DNA of 22,190 bases from the NCBI GenBank assembly GCA_902493895.1, contig CABUQW010000033.1:1-22190 (forward strand). Reading direction: 5' to 3'. Every line of letters begins with the position of its first letter. Positions within the stretch are counted from its first letter, which is position 1. The notes under the pieces are model-generated. The model was not told where the DNA came from. It made no database searches and worked only from the letters and a program-made list of their open reading frames with translations. The position numbers and the translations under genes are program-made. The DNA comes from an uncultured Collinsella sp. (GTDB lineage: Bacteria > Actinomycetota > Coriobacteriia > Coriobacteriales > Coriobacteriaceae). This document shows positions 13,336-21,170 of the stretch, one piece after another.

Positions 13336-14355
13336 ATGCCTTCAACCCTTCCCGCTCCCATCGACAAGCTCGCCATCGTCGTCGTTACGTACAAGCGCCA
13401 GGAACTCCTGGCCAACTTGTTCGACTCCATGACCGAGCTCACGGCAACGCCATGGCGCATCGTGATTGTCGATAACGAGAATTCGCGCGAGACCGAGGCC
13501 ATGTGCATCGCATTCAACGAGCGCCTGGCCAACCTGTGGGGCATCGACACCGAGCAGCCCGACGCGCAGGGCGGCACCGACCGTGTCATCTACGCCCCGC
13601 AGCTCGAAAACGGCGGCGGTGCGGGCGGCTTCTCCGCCGGCACCAAGTGCGCCTACGACCTGGGCGCTCAGTGGTTCTGGGTGATGGACGACGACGTGCT
13701 CGTCATCCCCGAAGGCATCGAGCGTCTTGCCAAGTGGACCGACCGCTACGATGTCATCCAGGGTTCGCGCCTGGACTTCGACGGCGGCGCCTTCTTTTGG
13801 CAGTACCAGCTCATCCTTTCGCTCGGTATCCCCAACCCTGTCGCCAAGTGGGACTTGGGCCCCGAGGGCTACCGCGCCATGAACCAGCTGTGCTTTGAGG
13901 GCGGCATGTTCTCGCGCCGCGTGGTCGACAAGATTGGCCTGCCCGATGCGCGCTTCTTTATCTACGGCGACGATGCCTGCTATGGCTACGTGGCCAGCCA
14001 GCACTTCCCCGCCGCCGTTGTTGCCGACATTGTGCTCAAGCGCGCCCGCGCCGTCTCTAACTGGGACATCGCCGGCAAACGCCAGCTCAACTCCACGAGC
14101 GACACCAACCGTTACTACATCATGCGCAACCGCGGTTATCTGGCACGCTACATGCAGATCTACGGCGACTACCACCCCATGCTGTTCCGCCTGGGCAATG
14201 CCGCGACCTTCTGCAAGGAATTCATTCGCTTGGCCGCGGTCGACAAGTGCTTTAAGACCGGCATTCCGGCGCTGCGCCGTGGCATGAAGGACGCCCGCAA
14301 GATCGTCAAGGACCCCAACTGGAAGCCCATGCCGCCCATGAAGGACACGGAGTAG
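13336..14355 (+). CDS. GT2 glycosyltransferase, galactofuranosyl/rhamnosyltransferase-like
   Basis: A 339-residue enzyme. Features are LAIVVVTYKR (12-21), IVIVDNENS, a glycine-rich ENGGGAGGFSAGTK segment (~91-104), WFWVMDDDV with the metal-binding MDDD (117-120) and a late FIYGDDACYGYV motif. The Gly-rich plus DDD pattern is typical of GlfT-like and RfbF-like GT2 enzymes that transfer galactofuranose or rhamnose onto lipid-linked acceptors. The ATG at 13336 is chosen because AAAGGA lies upstream and the preceding 45 codons of open frame cover promoter-like sequence. It has strong GC-rich third positions. It is convergent with the ATPase-like gene at 14376, with only 20 bases between the stops. 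It likely belongs to the same surface polysaccharide locus as the minus-strand glycosyltransferases. Confidence 0.85.
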   Translation: MPSTLPAPIDKLAIVVVTYKRQELLANLFDSMTELTATPWRIVIVDNENSRETEAMCIAFNERLANLWGIDTEQPDAQGGTDRVIYAPQLENGGGAGGFSAGTKCAYDLGAQWFWVMDDDVLVIPEGIERLAKWTDRYDVIQGSRLDFDGGAFFWQYQLILSLGIPNPVAKWDLGPEGYRAMNQLCFEGGMFSRRVVDKIGLPDARFFIYGDDACYGYVASQHFPAAVVADIVLKRARAVSNWDIAGKRQLNSTSDTNRYYIMRNRGYLARYMQIYGDYHPMLFRLGNAATFCKEFIRLAAVDKCFKTGIPALRRGMKDARKIVKDPNWKPMPPMKDTE

Positions 14356-14375
14356 TAAAGGGCTTTCGTCATCCC

Positions 14376-16172
14376 CTATAACCGCTGGCACACCACGGAC
14401 ACATGCTGCCCATCAAACCCAAACCCCCAGCGCATGCGTCCAATGGCGGGGCGTGGCACACGGATTTCGTCGATGCCGTCGCGCTCTATGTCGAGCAGCG
14501 CCTGCACGGCCAGCAATTCCAAGCCCAGCGCATCCACACCGGGGTCATACATCATGTTGATCGTTATCAGCGGACGTTCATCGAGCATACCGATCGTATC
14601 GGCTGTGTCGAACACGGCGCCCGTGGGAAAAACCTGGATGTCCCAGCGATCCGCGCCACACTTTCGCCTCGAGGCAGGATTGGCATAGCCCGGCAAGCCA
14701 AAGCAGAGCCCCTGCAAGAGCAGATGATATGGCAGCGGCGTATCTGGGTCGGCCGCACCGATTCCCGCATCTCCCAAGATGCGGCTTAGCGCCCGCCTCA
14801 CGGTATCCTCGTTCCCATGGCACAGCCCGTCGCGAAACGCATCGACGTCTCGAATGTCTTCTGCGGCACACTCAAACCACTCAATAATCACTAGACGCAA
14901 GGCCTGACGAAGCTCGTTATTGGGCAATCGCAAAGCACGGAGGCGATCGCCATGCTCTGGCTCCTCAGTCATATCCGTCGTGAGAAAACCGGACAGATAC
15001 AGCGCTGTCCACATGCCATCGTCAGGCGAGACATCTGGCTCTGCAGTGCCCAAACAAAGCGGGACCTCAGCGCACCCATGGGCCTCGAGCAAATCAAACA
15101 AGACCGAAAGGCGGTCGAGATTCCACCCGGCAACTACCCTACTCAGGCAATCGGCATATCCATACAGATCGGCACGCACAGGAGCCGTGCAGCCTCGGCC
15201 CAGAAAACCGATCACACGCTCTGGACTCGAGCAATAGGCCCTGCCAAACCGATACCCCTCGAGCCATTCACGCGCATCATCCAGGTATTCCTCGCGCCCA
15301 GCATGATTCAATAGAGCCTCGACCTCGGCATCCGAAAAACCGAAACATCGGTCACACCACGCCGACAGCGGCGTCGTCAGACAATACGAGCAGCCGCGCG
15401 AAGAAAGCGCCACTTCGGCAGGACTGGGACGCTCCCCCATCAGACACGTCAGCAGCAACGAATCACGCGCAGTGGCAATGGCATCGAACAGCACACGGTC
15501 AAGTAGTTCTGCCGGATCGGCGTCGGAAGCGTCCCTCGCGCTCGCACGGCGAGACCACGCCGCATCGTACCCATCAACGAGCAATACAACCTGCTCATCG
15601 CAGGCAATCTCCAGCAGCTCTATGAGCACACCGAGCACCGAGTCAACCTCGTCCGCACTCGCCACGCCACGCGCGACACGTTCGATGTGACGCACCTTAT
15701 CTCGAGCTAAATCCGGAGCCTCCAAGAGCGCCAACAAGCGAGCGCACTCGCCCGAAAGGGCATCGCGCACGACGCCGGCAACAGCGGGGCCACACCTCGC
15801 AGCGCCAGAAATGTCCAGCGATATCACCGGATAGCAAGCATACTCATCCCGATAGCGCCCGCCGTTCGCATCCCAAATCTGAGCATCGGCAAACGAGATC
15901 CGACCGGCGCGACCGACCGCCGGACGCTCCAGAAAAGCCCTGAGCATCGACAAGTTCATGCTCTTGCCAAAACCCTCGGGTCGACAGCACACCACAACGG
16001 ACGCGTCGCAGTCCAACACATCAGCAATAAACATGGTCTTGTCAACCAGCATGCAGCAACCAAGGGCCTCCGCATAGTCGTGCATGCCAATGGGCAAAAC
16101 CGCATCGTCGGCACAGCCGATCAAGCGCACGCCAAAGCCAGCAGCACAATCAACATTTGCCTGTTCAGACAC
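14376..16172 (-). CDS. Degenerate AAA-ATPase_like / PD-(D/E)XK family protein
   Basis: A 598-residue protein with the layout of the PF09820 (AAA-ATPase_like) plus PF08011 nuclease family. The N-terminal VDKTMFIADVL (43-53) is followed by a Walker-A-like CCRPEGFGKSMNLSML (family usual: RPRRFGKSL) and a Walker-B-like VVLLVDGYD (195-203), where the family normally has DEYD. The C-terminal nuclease-like part keeps the Asp of the GRxD position (ADRWDI, ~507-512), but the E-x-K strand reads LITINMM, so catalytic residues are lost. The ORF can extend to a GTG at 16304, but that lies in the terminator of the upstream gene. The GTG at 16172 has GGGGGA eight bases upstream and is preferred. Such proteins are multicopy and uncharacterised in gut anaerobes. 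This one may be inactive or have a binding role. Confidence 0.65.
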   Translation of the reverse strand: MSEQANVDCAAGFGVRLIGCADDAVLPIGMHDYAEALGCCMLVDKTMFIADVLDCDASVVVCCRPEGFGKSMNLSMLRAFLERPAVGRAGRISFADAQIWDANGGRYRDEYACYPVISLDISGAARCGPAVAGVVRDALSGECARLLALLEAPDLARDKVRHIERVARGVASADEVDSVLGVLIELLEIACDEQVVLLVDGYDAAWSRRASARDASDADPAELLDRVLFDAIATARDSLLLTCLMGERPSPAEVALSSRGCSYCLTTPLSAWCDRCFGFSDAEVEALLNHAGREEYLDDAREWLEGYRFGRAYCSSPERVIGFLGRGCTAPVRADLYGYADCLSRVVAGWNLDRLSVLFDLLEAHGCAEVPLCLGTAEPDVSPDDGMWTALYLSGFLTTDMTEEPEHGDRLRALRLPNNELRQALRLVIIEWFECAAEDIRDVDAFRDGLCHGNEDTVRRALSRILGDAGIGAADPDTPLPYHLLLQGLCFGLPGYANPASRRKCGADRWDIQVFPTGAVFDTADTIGMLDERPLITINMMYDPGVDALGLELLAVQALLDIERDGIDEIRVPRPAIGRMRWGFGFDGQHVSVVCQRL

Positions 16173-16304
16173 CAAAACGTTCCCCCTAAATCGCAGCACG
16201 ATGCCAATTGTAATGACCGCATCGCATGTACCGATGACGCCGCGCAAACATATCGGGCAACGGTAGCAACAAGAGGTGTGAGGGGGCACAACTAATCGTT
16301 GCAC

Positions 16305-16342
16305 AACAAAACGGGGCCCAATGTATTAGCACCAGACCCCGT
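16305..16342 (-). terminator. Rho-independent terminator after the surface protein gene
   Basis: On the minus strand, ACGGGGTCT (16342-16334) pairs with GGGCCCCGT (16319-16311), nine pairs including two G-T, around a 14-base loop, followed by TTTTGTT. It lies about 33 bases after the stop of the surface protein gene (16375). It also argues against a start for the next gene at 16304. Confidence 0.65.
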
Positions 16343-16374
16343 CCCAACTCTTTAGTTATCTGGCAACCGAGAGG

Positions 16375-18153
16375 CTACTCCTCCGAGCCGTCCTCCCCAG
16401 AAGCCTTCTTCTGCTGATCGAGCTTATGCTTACCACTTACGATAGACGTAGCGCCCAGTGTGGCCAAGCTTGCACTGGCAAGGCTCGCCATAACGATAAG
16501 GTCGCCCGTCTTGGGCATGTTGCCGCCAGATGACTTGGTCGTTGTAGTCGTCGTGGTTGTAGCGGTCACCGTCTTGGAGTCATTTTGCTCTTGGACCTGG
16601 TTGTCAGCACCGCTCTTGTCGTCGTCTTCGGGCTGTTTCTTTTCGCCCTCGGTCTTGCTCTCGTCCTTCTTCTGAGTGGACTTGTCGTCCTTCTCCTCAG
16701 AGCTAGAACCCTTATCGGATTCGGTCTTCTCGGAAGCCTTGTCCTTGGAGTCGTCCCCTGCGGCCTCGGTCTTTTCCGTGGAAACCTGATCAGAGTTGTC
16801 CTTGTTCTGGGCCGAGCCGTTATTGACGCCAGCCATCAGCGAAGAACCCAGCGTAGAACCAAGCTGCTCGGAGAAAGAAGGCTTCTTGTCCGGCGAAGCA
16901 ACGGGAGCGTCCGGCGCCTTATTCGAGTCGTCCTTGGAAGCATCGGAATCAGGGGTTGCGTCAGAGCCGGAGCCGTTGTTAGAGCCGGTGTCAACGGACG
17001 AATCGCTCGAGCCGGTGGATGAGTTAGAGGTGTCAGCGTCGGTCGAACCAGAAGCGTCGCTGTCCGTATTGCCGGCAGAGCTTGAAGACGAATCGCCCGC
17101 AGCAGAGCCGTTCGAATCGGAGCCGTTCGAGGTAGAGCCGTCGTTGGTAGTGCCACCAGCAGAGCCATTACCGTCAGCATCGGTCGAGGGCGCATCCATC
17201 CTGTCATCGTTGGCATCGTCACTCGAGTCGTCATTCGAATCAGGTGTCGGCGAGGGCGCCGGCGTAGGCTCGGGCTGCACGGGCGTCGCAGCGGCTGCCT
17301 CGTCCTCAGCGATATAAACCAAGCAGTCCTTTAGCTCGTTGCGGTAGCGGTTCTTCCAGCCCTCATGATACTGGGGCTGGCTCGAATACTTGGTCGCCAC
17401 GTTATTGACCACGCTGTTGGAGAGCGCCGTCACAAACTCGCGGTCGGACATATCGTTGGAAAGATTCGCCCAGCGGAAGAAGTCTCTGCAGCCACCGGTA
17501 CCGCACATGTTGGTGATGCTCCACACCATGCCCTTGACGCAATCGGCGCGGCCCGAAATATCAATGCCCAGGCCGCTCTTGAGCCACGCCTCGGTCACCG
17601 CATAGTACGAGTTGTACGCATAGGCATCTTGAAGTGCTGAGAACTCAACAGGATCGGTGTTGTACGCACCTTGAAAGGCATCCTGAGCGATATGGCCCAA
17701 CTCGGTGAGCTGACCGTTCTCGTACATGGCATTGCTCGTGTTGGAAATCTCGCTGCCGCGATCAATCGCATCCTTGAGCATGCAGTATTTTTCGGGGTTG
17801 TAGTTGTAGGCCTGCTTCATAAACGGGATGAGCGACCAACGACGGTCGAACTGGTAATAGCCCAGCGCGTTATAACCGTCGCCATACGAAAAGCCCTGGT
17901 TGTAATTACCATGGCTCTCGTACTTGGTAAAGTACTTCATCTCGGGAGTCACGTTGACAAACGAAACGCCCTGGACCGACCTCAGCACGCCCGAGAAAGA
18001 CTGCTGGGTGTAGAGACCTTTGTCGATATCGGTGGCATCCGAGACAACGCCCGGCGTGGGCTCCTCGGCAGCGGCGGGTGCCGGCGCGGAAACGGCGCCA
18101 AACGAAAGCGCCAGCGTCAGGCCCGCGACAATCGCGGAATGCTTGGGCTGCAT
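16375..18153 (-). CDS. Secreted, cell-wall-anchored protein with lysozyme-like domain
   Basis: A 592-residue surface protein. Residues 1-~30 form a signal peptide (basic MQPKH start, hydrophobic core, then APAPAAAEE). Residues ~60-290 are globular. KYESHGNYNQGFSYGDGYN followed by ALGYYQFD recalls the catalytic Glu and the GxxQ motif of lysozyme/transglycosylase folds, so a peptidoglycan-cleaving role is possible but unproven. Residues ~290-540 are a low-complexity Ser/Asp/Gly/Asn/Thr-rich, then Lys/Glu/Asp-rich stalk with a poly-Thr run. The C-terminus has MPKTGD (546-551), a hydrophobic span and a charged tail: a sortase signal with Met in place of the usual Leu. The ATG is preceded by GGGAGG at five bases. 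A terminator follows the gene. Confidence 0.75.
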   Translation of the reverse strand: MQPKHSAIVAGLTLALSFGAVSAPAPAAAEEPTPGVVSDATDIDKGLYTQQSFSGVLRSVQGVSFVNVTPEMKYFTKYESHGNYNQGFSYGDGYNALGYYQFDRRWSLIPFMKQAYNYNPEKYCMLKDAIDRGSEISNTSNAMYENGQLTELGHIAQDAFQGAYNTDPVEFSALQDAYAYNSYYAVTEAWLKSGLGIDISGRADCVKGMVWSITNMCGTGGCRDFFRWANLSNDMSDREFVTALSNSVVNNVATKYSSQPQYHEGWKNRYRNELKDCLVYIAEDEAAAATPVQPEPTPAPSPTPDSNDDSSDDANDDRMDAPSTDADGNGSAGGTTNDGSTSNGSDSNGSAAGDSSSSSAGNTDSDASGSTDADTSNSSTGSSDSSVDTGSNNGSGSDATPDSDASKDDSNKAPDAPVASPDKKPSFSEQLGSTLGSSLMAGVNNGSAQNKDNSDQVSTEKTEAAGDDSKDKASEKTESDKGSSSEEKDDKSTQKKDESKTEGEKKQPEDDDKSGADNQVQEQNDSKTVTATTTTTTTTKSSGGNMPKTGDLIVMASLASASLATLGATSIVSGKHKLDQQKKASGEDGSEE

Positions 18154-18223
18154 AAGATCCTCCCTGCATTGGTGTAGTTAAAGTGCAGTTTGCAAAGATG
18201 AAAATAAGTATTGCAGCTCGCCC

Positions 18224-18239
18224 GTTGTTACACAACAAC
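18224..18239. promoter_or_regulatory. Palindrome GTTGTT-ACAC-AACAAC upstream of the surface protein gene
   Basis: Perfect 6-bp arms with a four-base centre, about 70 bases upstream of the surface protein start. Position and symmetry suit a dimeric transcription factor operator. A flanking CGGCAACAACC nearby (18251-18261) repeats part of one arm. No regulator can be assigned. Confidence 0.35.
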
Positions 18240-18263
18240 CCCTCGGTAAACGGCAACAACCCT

Positions 18264-18287
18264 CCGCGAATTCTTAAGGAATTGCGG
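18264..18287 (-). terminator. Hairpin after the Rrf2 regulator gene
   Basis: On the minus strand CCGC-AATTC pairs with GAATT-GCGG (nine pairs, one bulged C), loop CTTAA, starting five bases after the stop of the Rrf2 gene. The following bases (AGGGTTGTTG) are not a clear U-tract, so termination may be inefficient, or the hairpin may protect the mRNA end. Confidence 0.4.
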
Positions 18288-18292
18288 TCAAC

Positions 18293-18724
18293 CTACAGCT
18301 TAATGTCGAAGTTGATCTCGGGGACGGCGGCCAGGTCGGCCAACGTCACGCCGTCAACATAGTTCTCGATGACCTCGTCCAGGCCGCGCCAGAACTTGAC
18401 GGTGGAACACAGGTCGCTGCGGGCGCAGCTGTTGTCGATGCCATCGCACGCCACCGGAGCCGTGCTGCCCTCGACGGCGCGCAGGATGTCGCCGGCACGA
18501 ACCTCGGCCGGGTCCTTAGCCATCATGTAGCCGCCGCCCTTGCCGCGCACGCTCTTAAGCAGGTCCGCCTTCATAAGCGGACGAACCAGCTGCTCCAGAT
18601 ACTTTTGCGAGATATGCTCGCGGTCGGCAACCTCGCGCAGGGCAATCTTGCCCTCGGCGTCGCCCAGCGCCGCGATATAGATCATTAGCCGGAGGGCATA
18701 GCGGCCCTTAGAAGAAATGAGCAT
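18293..18724 (-). CDS. Rrf2 family Fe-S regulator (IscR-like)
   Basis: A 143-residue transcription factor of the Rrf2 family. The N-terminus MLISSKGRYALRLMIYIA and the helix-turn-helix ISQKYLEQLVRPLMKADLLKS, followed by the GKGGGY wing, are diagnostic. Three cysteines, C93, C100 and C106, sit where IscR carries its 2Fe-2S ligands (IscR C92, C98, C104), so the protein should sense cluster status and repress or activate accordingly. The ATG has GGGAGG six bases upstream. It is divergent from sufCBD across a 220-base intergenic region with several inverted repeats, which points to control of the SUF machinery and of itself. The cysteine spacing is C-x6-C-x5-C, one residue longer in the first gap than in E. 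coli IscR. The symbol is left blank because IscR and SufR usage varies. Confidence 0.9.
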   Translation of the reverse strand: MLISSKGRYALRLMIYIAALGDAEGKIALREVADREHISQKYLEQLVRPLMKADLLKSVRGKGGGYMMAKDPAEVRAGDILRAVEGSTAPVACDGIDNSCARSDLCSTVKFWRGLDEVIENYVDGVTLADLAAVPEINFDIKL

Positions 18725-18744
18725 ACCTACCCTCCCGTTGTTCC

Positions 18745-18816
18745 TGGGACAAAATCAGGCTTGTTAGTCCCAAATCCTATGCACGCGGGGCAAACAAACC
18801 TGATTATTATGTCCCA
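18745..18816. promoter_or_regulatory. Three TGGGAC boxes and a long imperfect inverted repeat
   Basis: TGGGAC occurs at 18745-18750 and, inverted, at 18767-18772 and 18811-18816. The outer copies extend into a larger imperfect palindrome: TGGGACAAAATCAGG (18745-18759) against CCTGAT...TGTCCCA (18799-18816). The boxes lie just upstream of the Rrf2 start, so autoregulation is a reasonable guess. They do not match the E. coli IscR consensus in any obvious way. Confidence 0.45.
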
Positions 18817-18836
18817 CATCTAAAAAGTCGAGTGGA

Positions 18837-18880
18837 TTAGTCGGGTTTTCCCTTGACTAACGCCGAACCCATAGTAACTT
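18837..18880 (+). promoter_or_regulatory. Probable suf promoter with overlapping inverted repeat
   Basis: TTGACT (18853-18858) and TAACTT (18875-18880), spaced 16 bases, form a plausible sigma-70 promoter about 65 bases ahead of the sufC start. The -35 overlaps one arm of an inverted repeat, TTAGTC (18837-18842) and GACTAA (18855-18860), so a repressor bound there would block RNA polymerase. Confidence 0.4.
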
Positions 18881-18944
18881 TATTCCGAGAAGATTCCTAG
18901 GGTTTAGTACACCTATGAGTACACCATATACAGAGAGGGACAGC

Positions 18945-19745
18945 ATGAGCGCAAATCCGCTGCTTTCCATCGAAGGTCTGACCGCCTCCGTGGACGAAAA
19001 GACCATCCTCCACAACGTCAACCTCAACGTCGCCGCCGGCGAGACCCACGTGCTGATGGGACCCAACGGCGCCGGCAAGTCCACCCTCGGCCACCTGGTC
19101 ATGGGCGACCCCGTCTACACCGTGCAGGACGGCCGCATCGTCTTTGACGGCCAGGACATCACCGAGCTCACCACCGACAAACGCTCGCGCGCCGGCCTGT
19201 TCCTGAGCTTCCAGGCCCCGGTCGAGATCCCGGGCGTGCCGCTGTCGAGCTTTTTGCGCGCCAGCATCGCCGGCCGTCCCGGCCTAGAGATGAAGGGCAA
19301 GGAGTTCCGCCGTCGCGTCAAGGAGCTCGCGGCCGAACTCAACATGGACACTGCCTACCTCAACCGCGAGCTGGGCGTGGGCTTCTCGGGCGGCGAGAAA
19401 AAGAAGGTCGAAATGCTCCAGCTTCTGCTGCTGCAGCCCAAGCTCGCCATCCTGGACGAAACCGACTCGGGCCTGGACGTCGACGCCCTGTCCACCGTCA
19501 GCCATGGTATGGACGCCTACCGCAAGAGCTGCGACGGCTCCATGCTCATCATCACGCACAACACGCGCATCCTGGAGCACCTGGATGTCGACCGCGTCCA
19601 CGTTATGGTCAAGGGCCACATCGTGCGCGAGGACGACGCCTCGCTTATCCCCTGGATCGACAAGAACGGCTTTGAGACCTTCGAGCGCGAGGCCGCCGAG
19701 CAGCGAGCCCAGGCCGAGGCCGCCGCTGCCGAGCAGCAGGCGTAA
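18945..19745 (+). CDS. sufC: SufC, ATPase of the Fe-S cluster assembly complex
   Basis: A 266-residue ABC-type ATPase. It has Walker A GPNGAGKS (39-46), Q-loop Gln90, the SufC-type signature FSGGEKKKVEMLQ (147-159), Walker B with LDETDSGLD (170-178) and the switch His205. It forms the SufBC2D scaffold complex in the cytoplasm, where ATP hydrolysis opens the SufB-SufD interface for Fe-S cluster assembly. The ATG at 18945 is preferred because GAGAGG lies six bases upstream; an in-frame ATG ten codons earlier lacks a good ribosome binding site. The C-terminus has an Ala/Glu/Gln-rich tail of ~20 residues not needed in other SufC proteins. It is first in a tight sufC-sufB-sufD operon, divergent from an Rrf2 regulator. 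Confidence 0.95.
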   Translation: MSANPLLSIEGLTASVDEKTILHNVNLNVAAGETHVLMGPNGAGKSTLGHLVMGDPVYTVQDGRIVFDGQDITELTTDKRSRAGLFLSFQAPVEIPGVPLSSFLRASIAGRPGLEMKGKEFRRRVKELAAELNMDTAYLNRELGVGFSGGEKKKVEMLQLLLLQPKLAILDETDSGLDVDALSTVSHGMDAYRKSCDGSMLIITHNTRILEHLDVDRVHVMVKGHIVREDDASLIPWIDKNGFETFEREAAEQRAQAEAAAAEQQA

Positions 19746-19757
19746 AGGGGCGACGCA

Positions 19758-21170
19758 ATGACCAAGAACCGCACCGAGGTCGCGGACATCGACCGCAGCC
19801 TCTACGACTTCACCTATGGCGAGGAGGGATTCGAGCGTCTCGACGCCGGCATCACGCCCGACATCGTGCGCGAGATCAGCGCCAAGAAGGACGAGCCGCA
19901 GTGGATGCTCGACCTGCGCCTAAAGTCCCTCGAGATCTTCAACCGCTTCCCCGATCCGACGTGGGGCCCCTCCATCGAGGGCCTGGACATGGACAACATC
20001 GTCACCTACGTCAAGCCCAACACCGACCAAAAGCACGACTGGGAGTCGGTGCCCGACGACATCAAGAACACCTTTGAGCGCCTGGGCATCCCCGAGGCCG
20101 AGCGCAGCTACCTGGCAGGCGTCGGCGCGCAGTACGACTCCGAGCTCGTCTACCACAACATGCAGGACACCGCGTCCAAGATGGGCATCGTCTACTCCGG
20201 CATCGAGGAGGCCCTGCACGATCCGCAGTGGGAGCCGCTCATCCACGAGAAGTTCATGACGCTCATCCCACCCACCGACCACAAGTTTGCGGCTCTGCAC
20301 GGTGCCGTGTGGTCGGGCGGCTCGTTTGTCTACGTGCCCAAGGGCACCAAGCTCGATTTCCCGCTACAGAGCTACTTCCGCCTTAACGCCAAGGGCGCCG
20401 GCCAATTTGAGCACACGCTCATCATCGTCGAAGACGATGCCGATCTGCACTTCATTGAAGGTTGCTCCGCGCCCAAGTACAACGTGGCCAACCTCCACGC
20501 CGGCGCTGTGGAGCTCTTTGTGGGCAAGCGCGCGCACCTGCGTTACTCGACCATCGAGAACTGGTCCAAGAACATGTACAACCTCAACACCAAGCGTGCG
20601 CGTGTGGACGAGGACGGCGGCATTGAGTGGATCAGCGGCTCCTTCGGCAGCCACGTGGGCTACCTCTACCCCATGAGCGTGCTCAACGGCCGCCGCGCCC
20701 GCTCGAGCTTTACCGGCATCACCTTTGCCGGCGCCGGTCAGAACCTCGACACCGGCTGCAAGGTCGTGCTCAACGCGCCCGAGACCTCGGCAACGGTCGA
20801 GACCAAGGGCATCTCCAAGAGCGGCGGCATCCAGACGTTCCGCAGCTCCATCGTGGCCACGCCCAAGGCCGAGGGCTCCAAGGCAACCGTGAGCTGCCAG
20901 TCGCTGATGCTCGACGACCAGAGCCGCTCCGACACTATTCCGGCCATGGACATCCGCGCCAAGAACGTCGACATCGGCCACGAGGCCACCATCGGCCGCA
21001 TCGGCGACGACAAGGTGTTCTACCTGATGAGCCGCGGTATCTCGGAGGAAGAGGCCCGTACCATGATCGTCAACGGCTTTGCCAACCCGATCTCCAAGGA
21101 GCTGCCGCTGGAGTACGCCGTCGAGATGAACAACCTGATCAAGCTCGAGATGGAAGGAGCGATCGGATAA
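19758..21170 (+). CDS. sufB: SufB, Fe-S cluster scaffold subunit
   Basis: A 470-residue SufB. Recognisable are LVYHNMQD, WSGGSFVYVPKG, the IEGCSAPKY segment with Cys236 (equivalent of E. coli C254, which accepts sulfur), Cys380 and Glu409 in GHEATIGRI (equivalent of E. coli E434). The beta-helix core and the C-terminal helices that contact SufC (SRGISEEEARTMIVNGF) are complete, and length is normal. SufB with SufC and SufD takes persulfide sulfur from the cysteine desulfurase and iron to build clusters. It starts with ATG 12 bases after the sufC stop, with AAAGGGG as ribosome binding site. Its TAA overlaps the sufD ATG by one base, so translation of the two is coupled. Confidence 0.96.
   Translation: MTKNRTEVADIDRSLYDFTYGEEGFERLDAGITPDIVREISAKKDEPQWMLDLRLKSLEIFNRFPDPTWGPSIEGLDMDNIVTYVKPNTDQKHDWESVPDDIKNTFERLGIPEAERSYLAGVGAQYDSELVYHNMQDTASKMGIVYSGIEEALHDPQWEPLIHEKFMTLIPPTDHKFAALHGAVWSGGSFVYVPKGTKLDFPLQSYFRLNAKGAGQFEHTLIIVEDDADLHFIEGCSAPKYNVANLHAGAVELFVGKRAHLRYSTIENWSKNMYNLNTKRARVDEDGGIEWISGSFGSHVGYLYPMSVLNGRRARSSFTGITFAGAGQNLDTGCKVVLNAPETSATVETKGISKSGGIQTFRSSIVATPKAEGSKATVSCQSLMLDDQSRSDTIPAMDIRAKNVDIGHEATIGRIGDDKVFYLMSRGISEEEARTMIVNGFANPISKELPLEYAVEMNNLIKLEMEGAIG

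Noticed and set aside
13342..14391. 349-codon minus-strand open frame
   Set aside because: It is a mirror frame of the galactofuranosyl/rhamnosyltransferase-like gene with strong codon bias; its Val/Gly/Ala/Asp-rich translation is typical of an artefact.
16173..16304. N-terminal extension of the AAA-ATPase_like protein to a GTG at 16304
   Set aside because: The extra 44 codons begin at the edge of the surface protein terminator, are Cys-rich without family similarity, and a well-spaced ribosome binding site precedes the GTG at 16172.
16796..17240. Tandem repeat array in the surface protein gene
   Set aside because: Ser/Asp-encoding hexamers recur, but without a constant unit length; this is compositional bias rather than a defined tandem repeat.
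16585..17317. Plus-strand ORFs opposite the Ser/Asp-rich stalk
   Set aside because: Low-complexity DNA keeps all frames open; these translate to Glu/Ser/Pro or Leu/Val repeats with no start signals.
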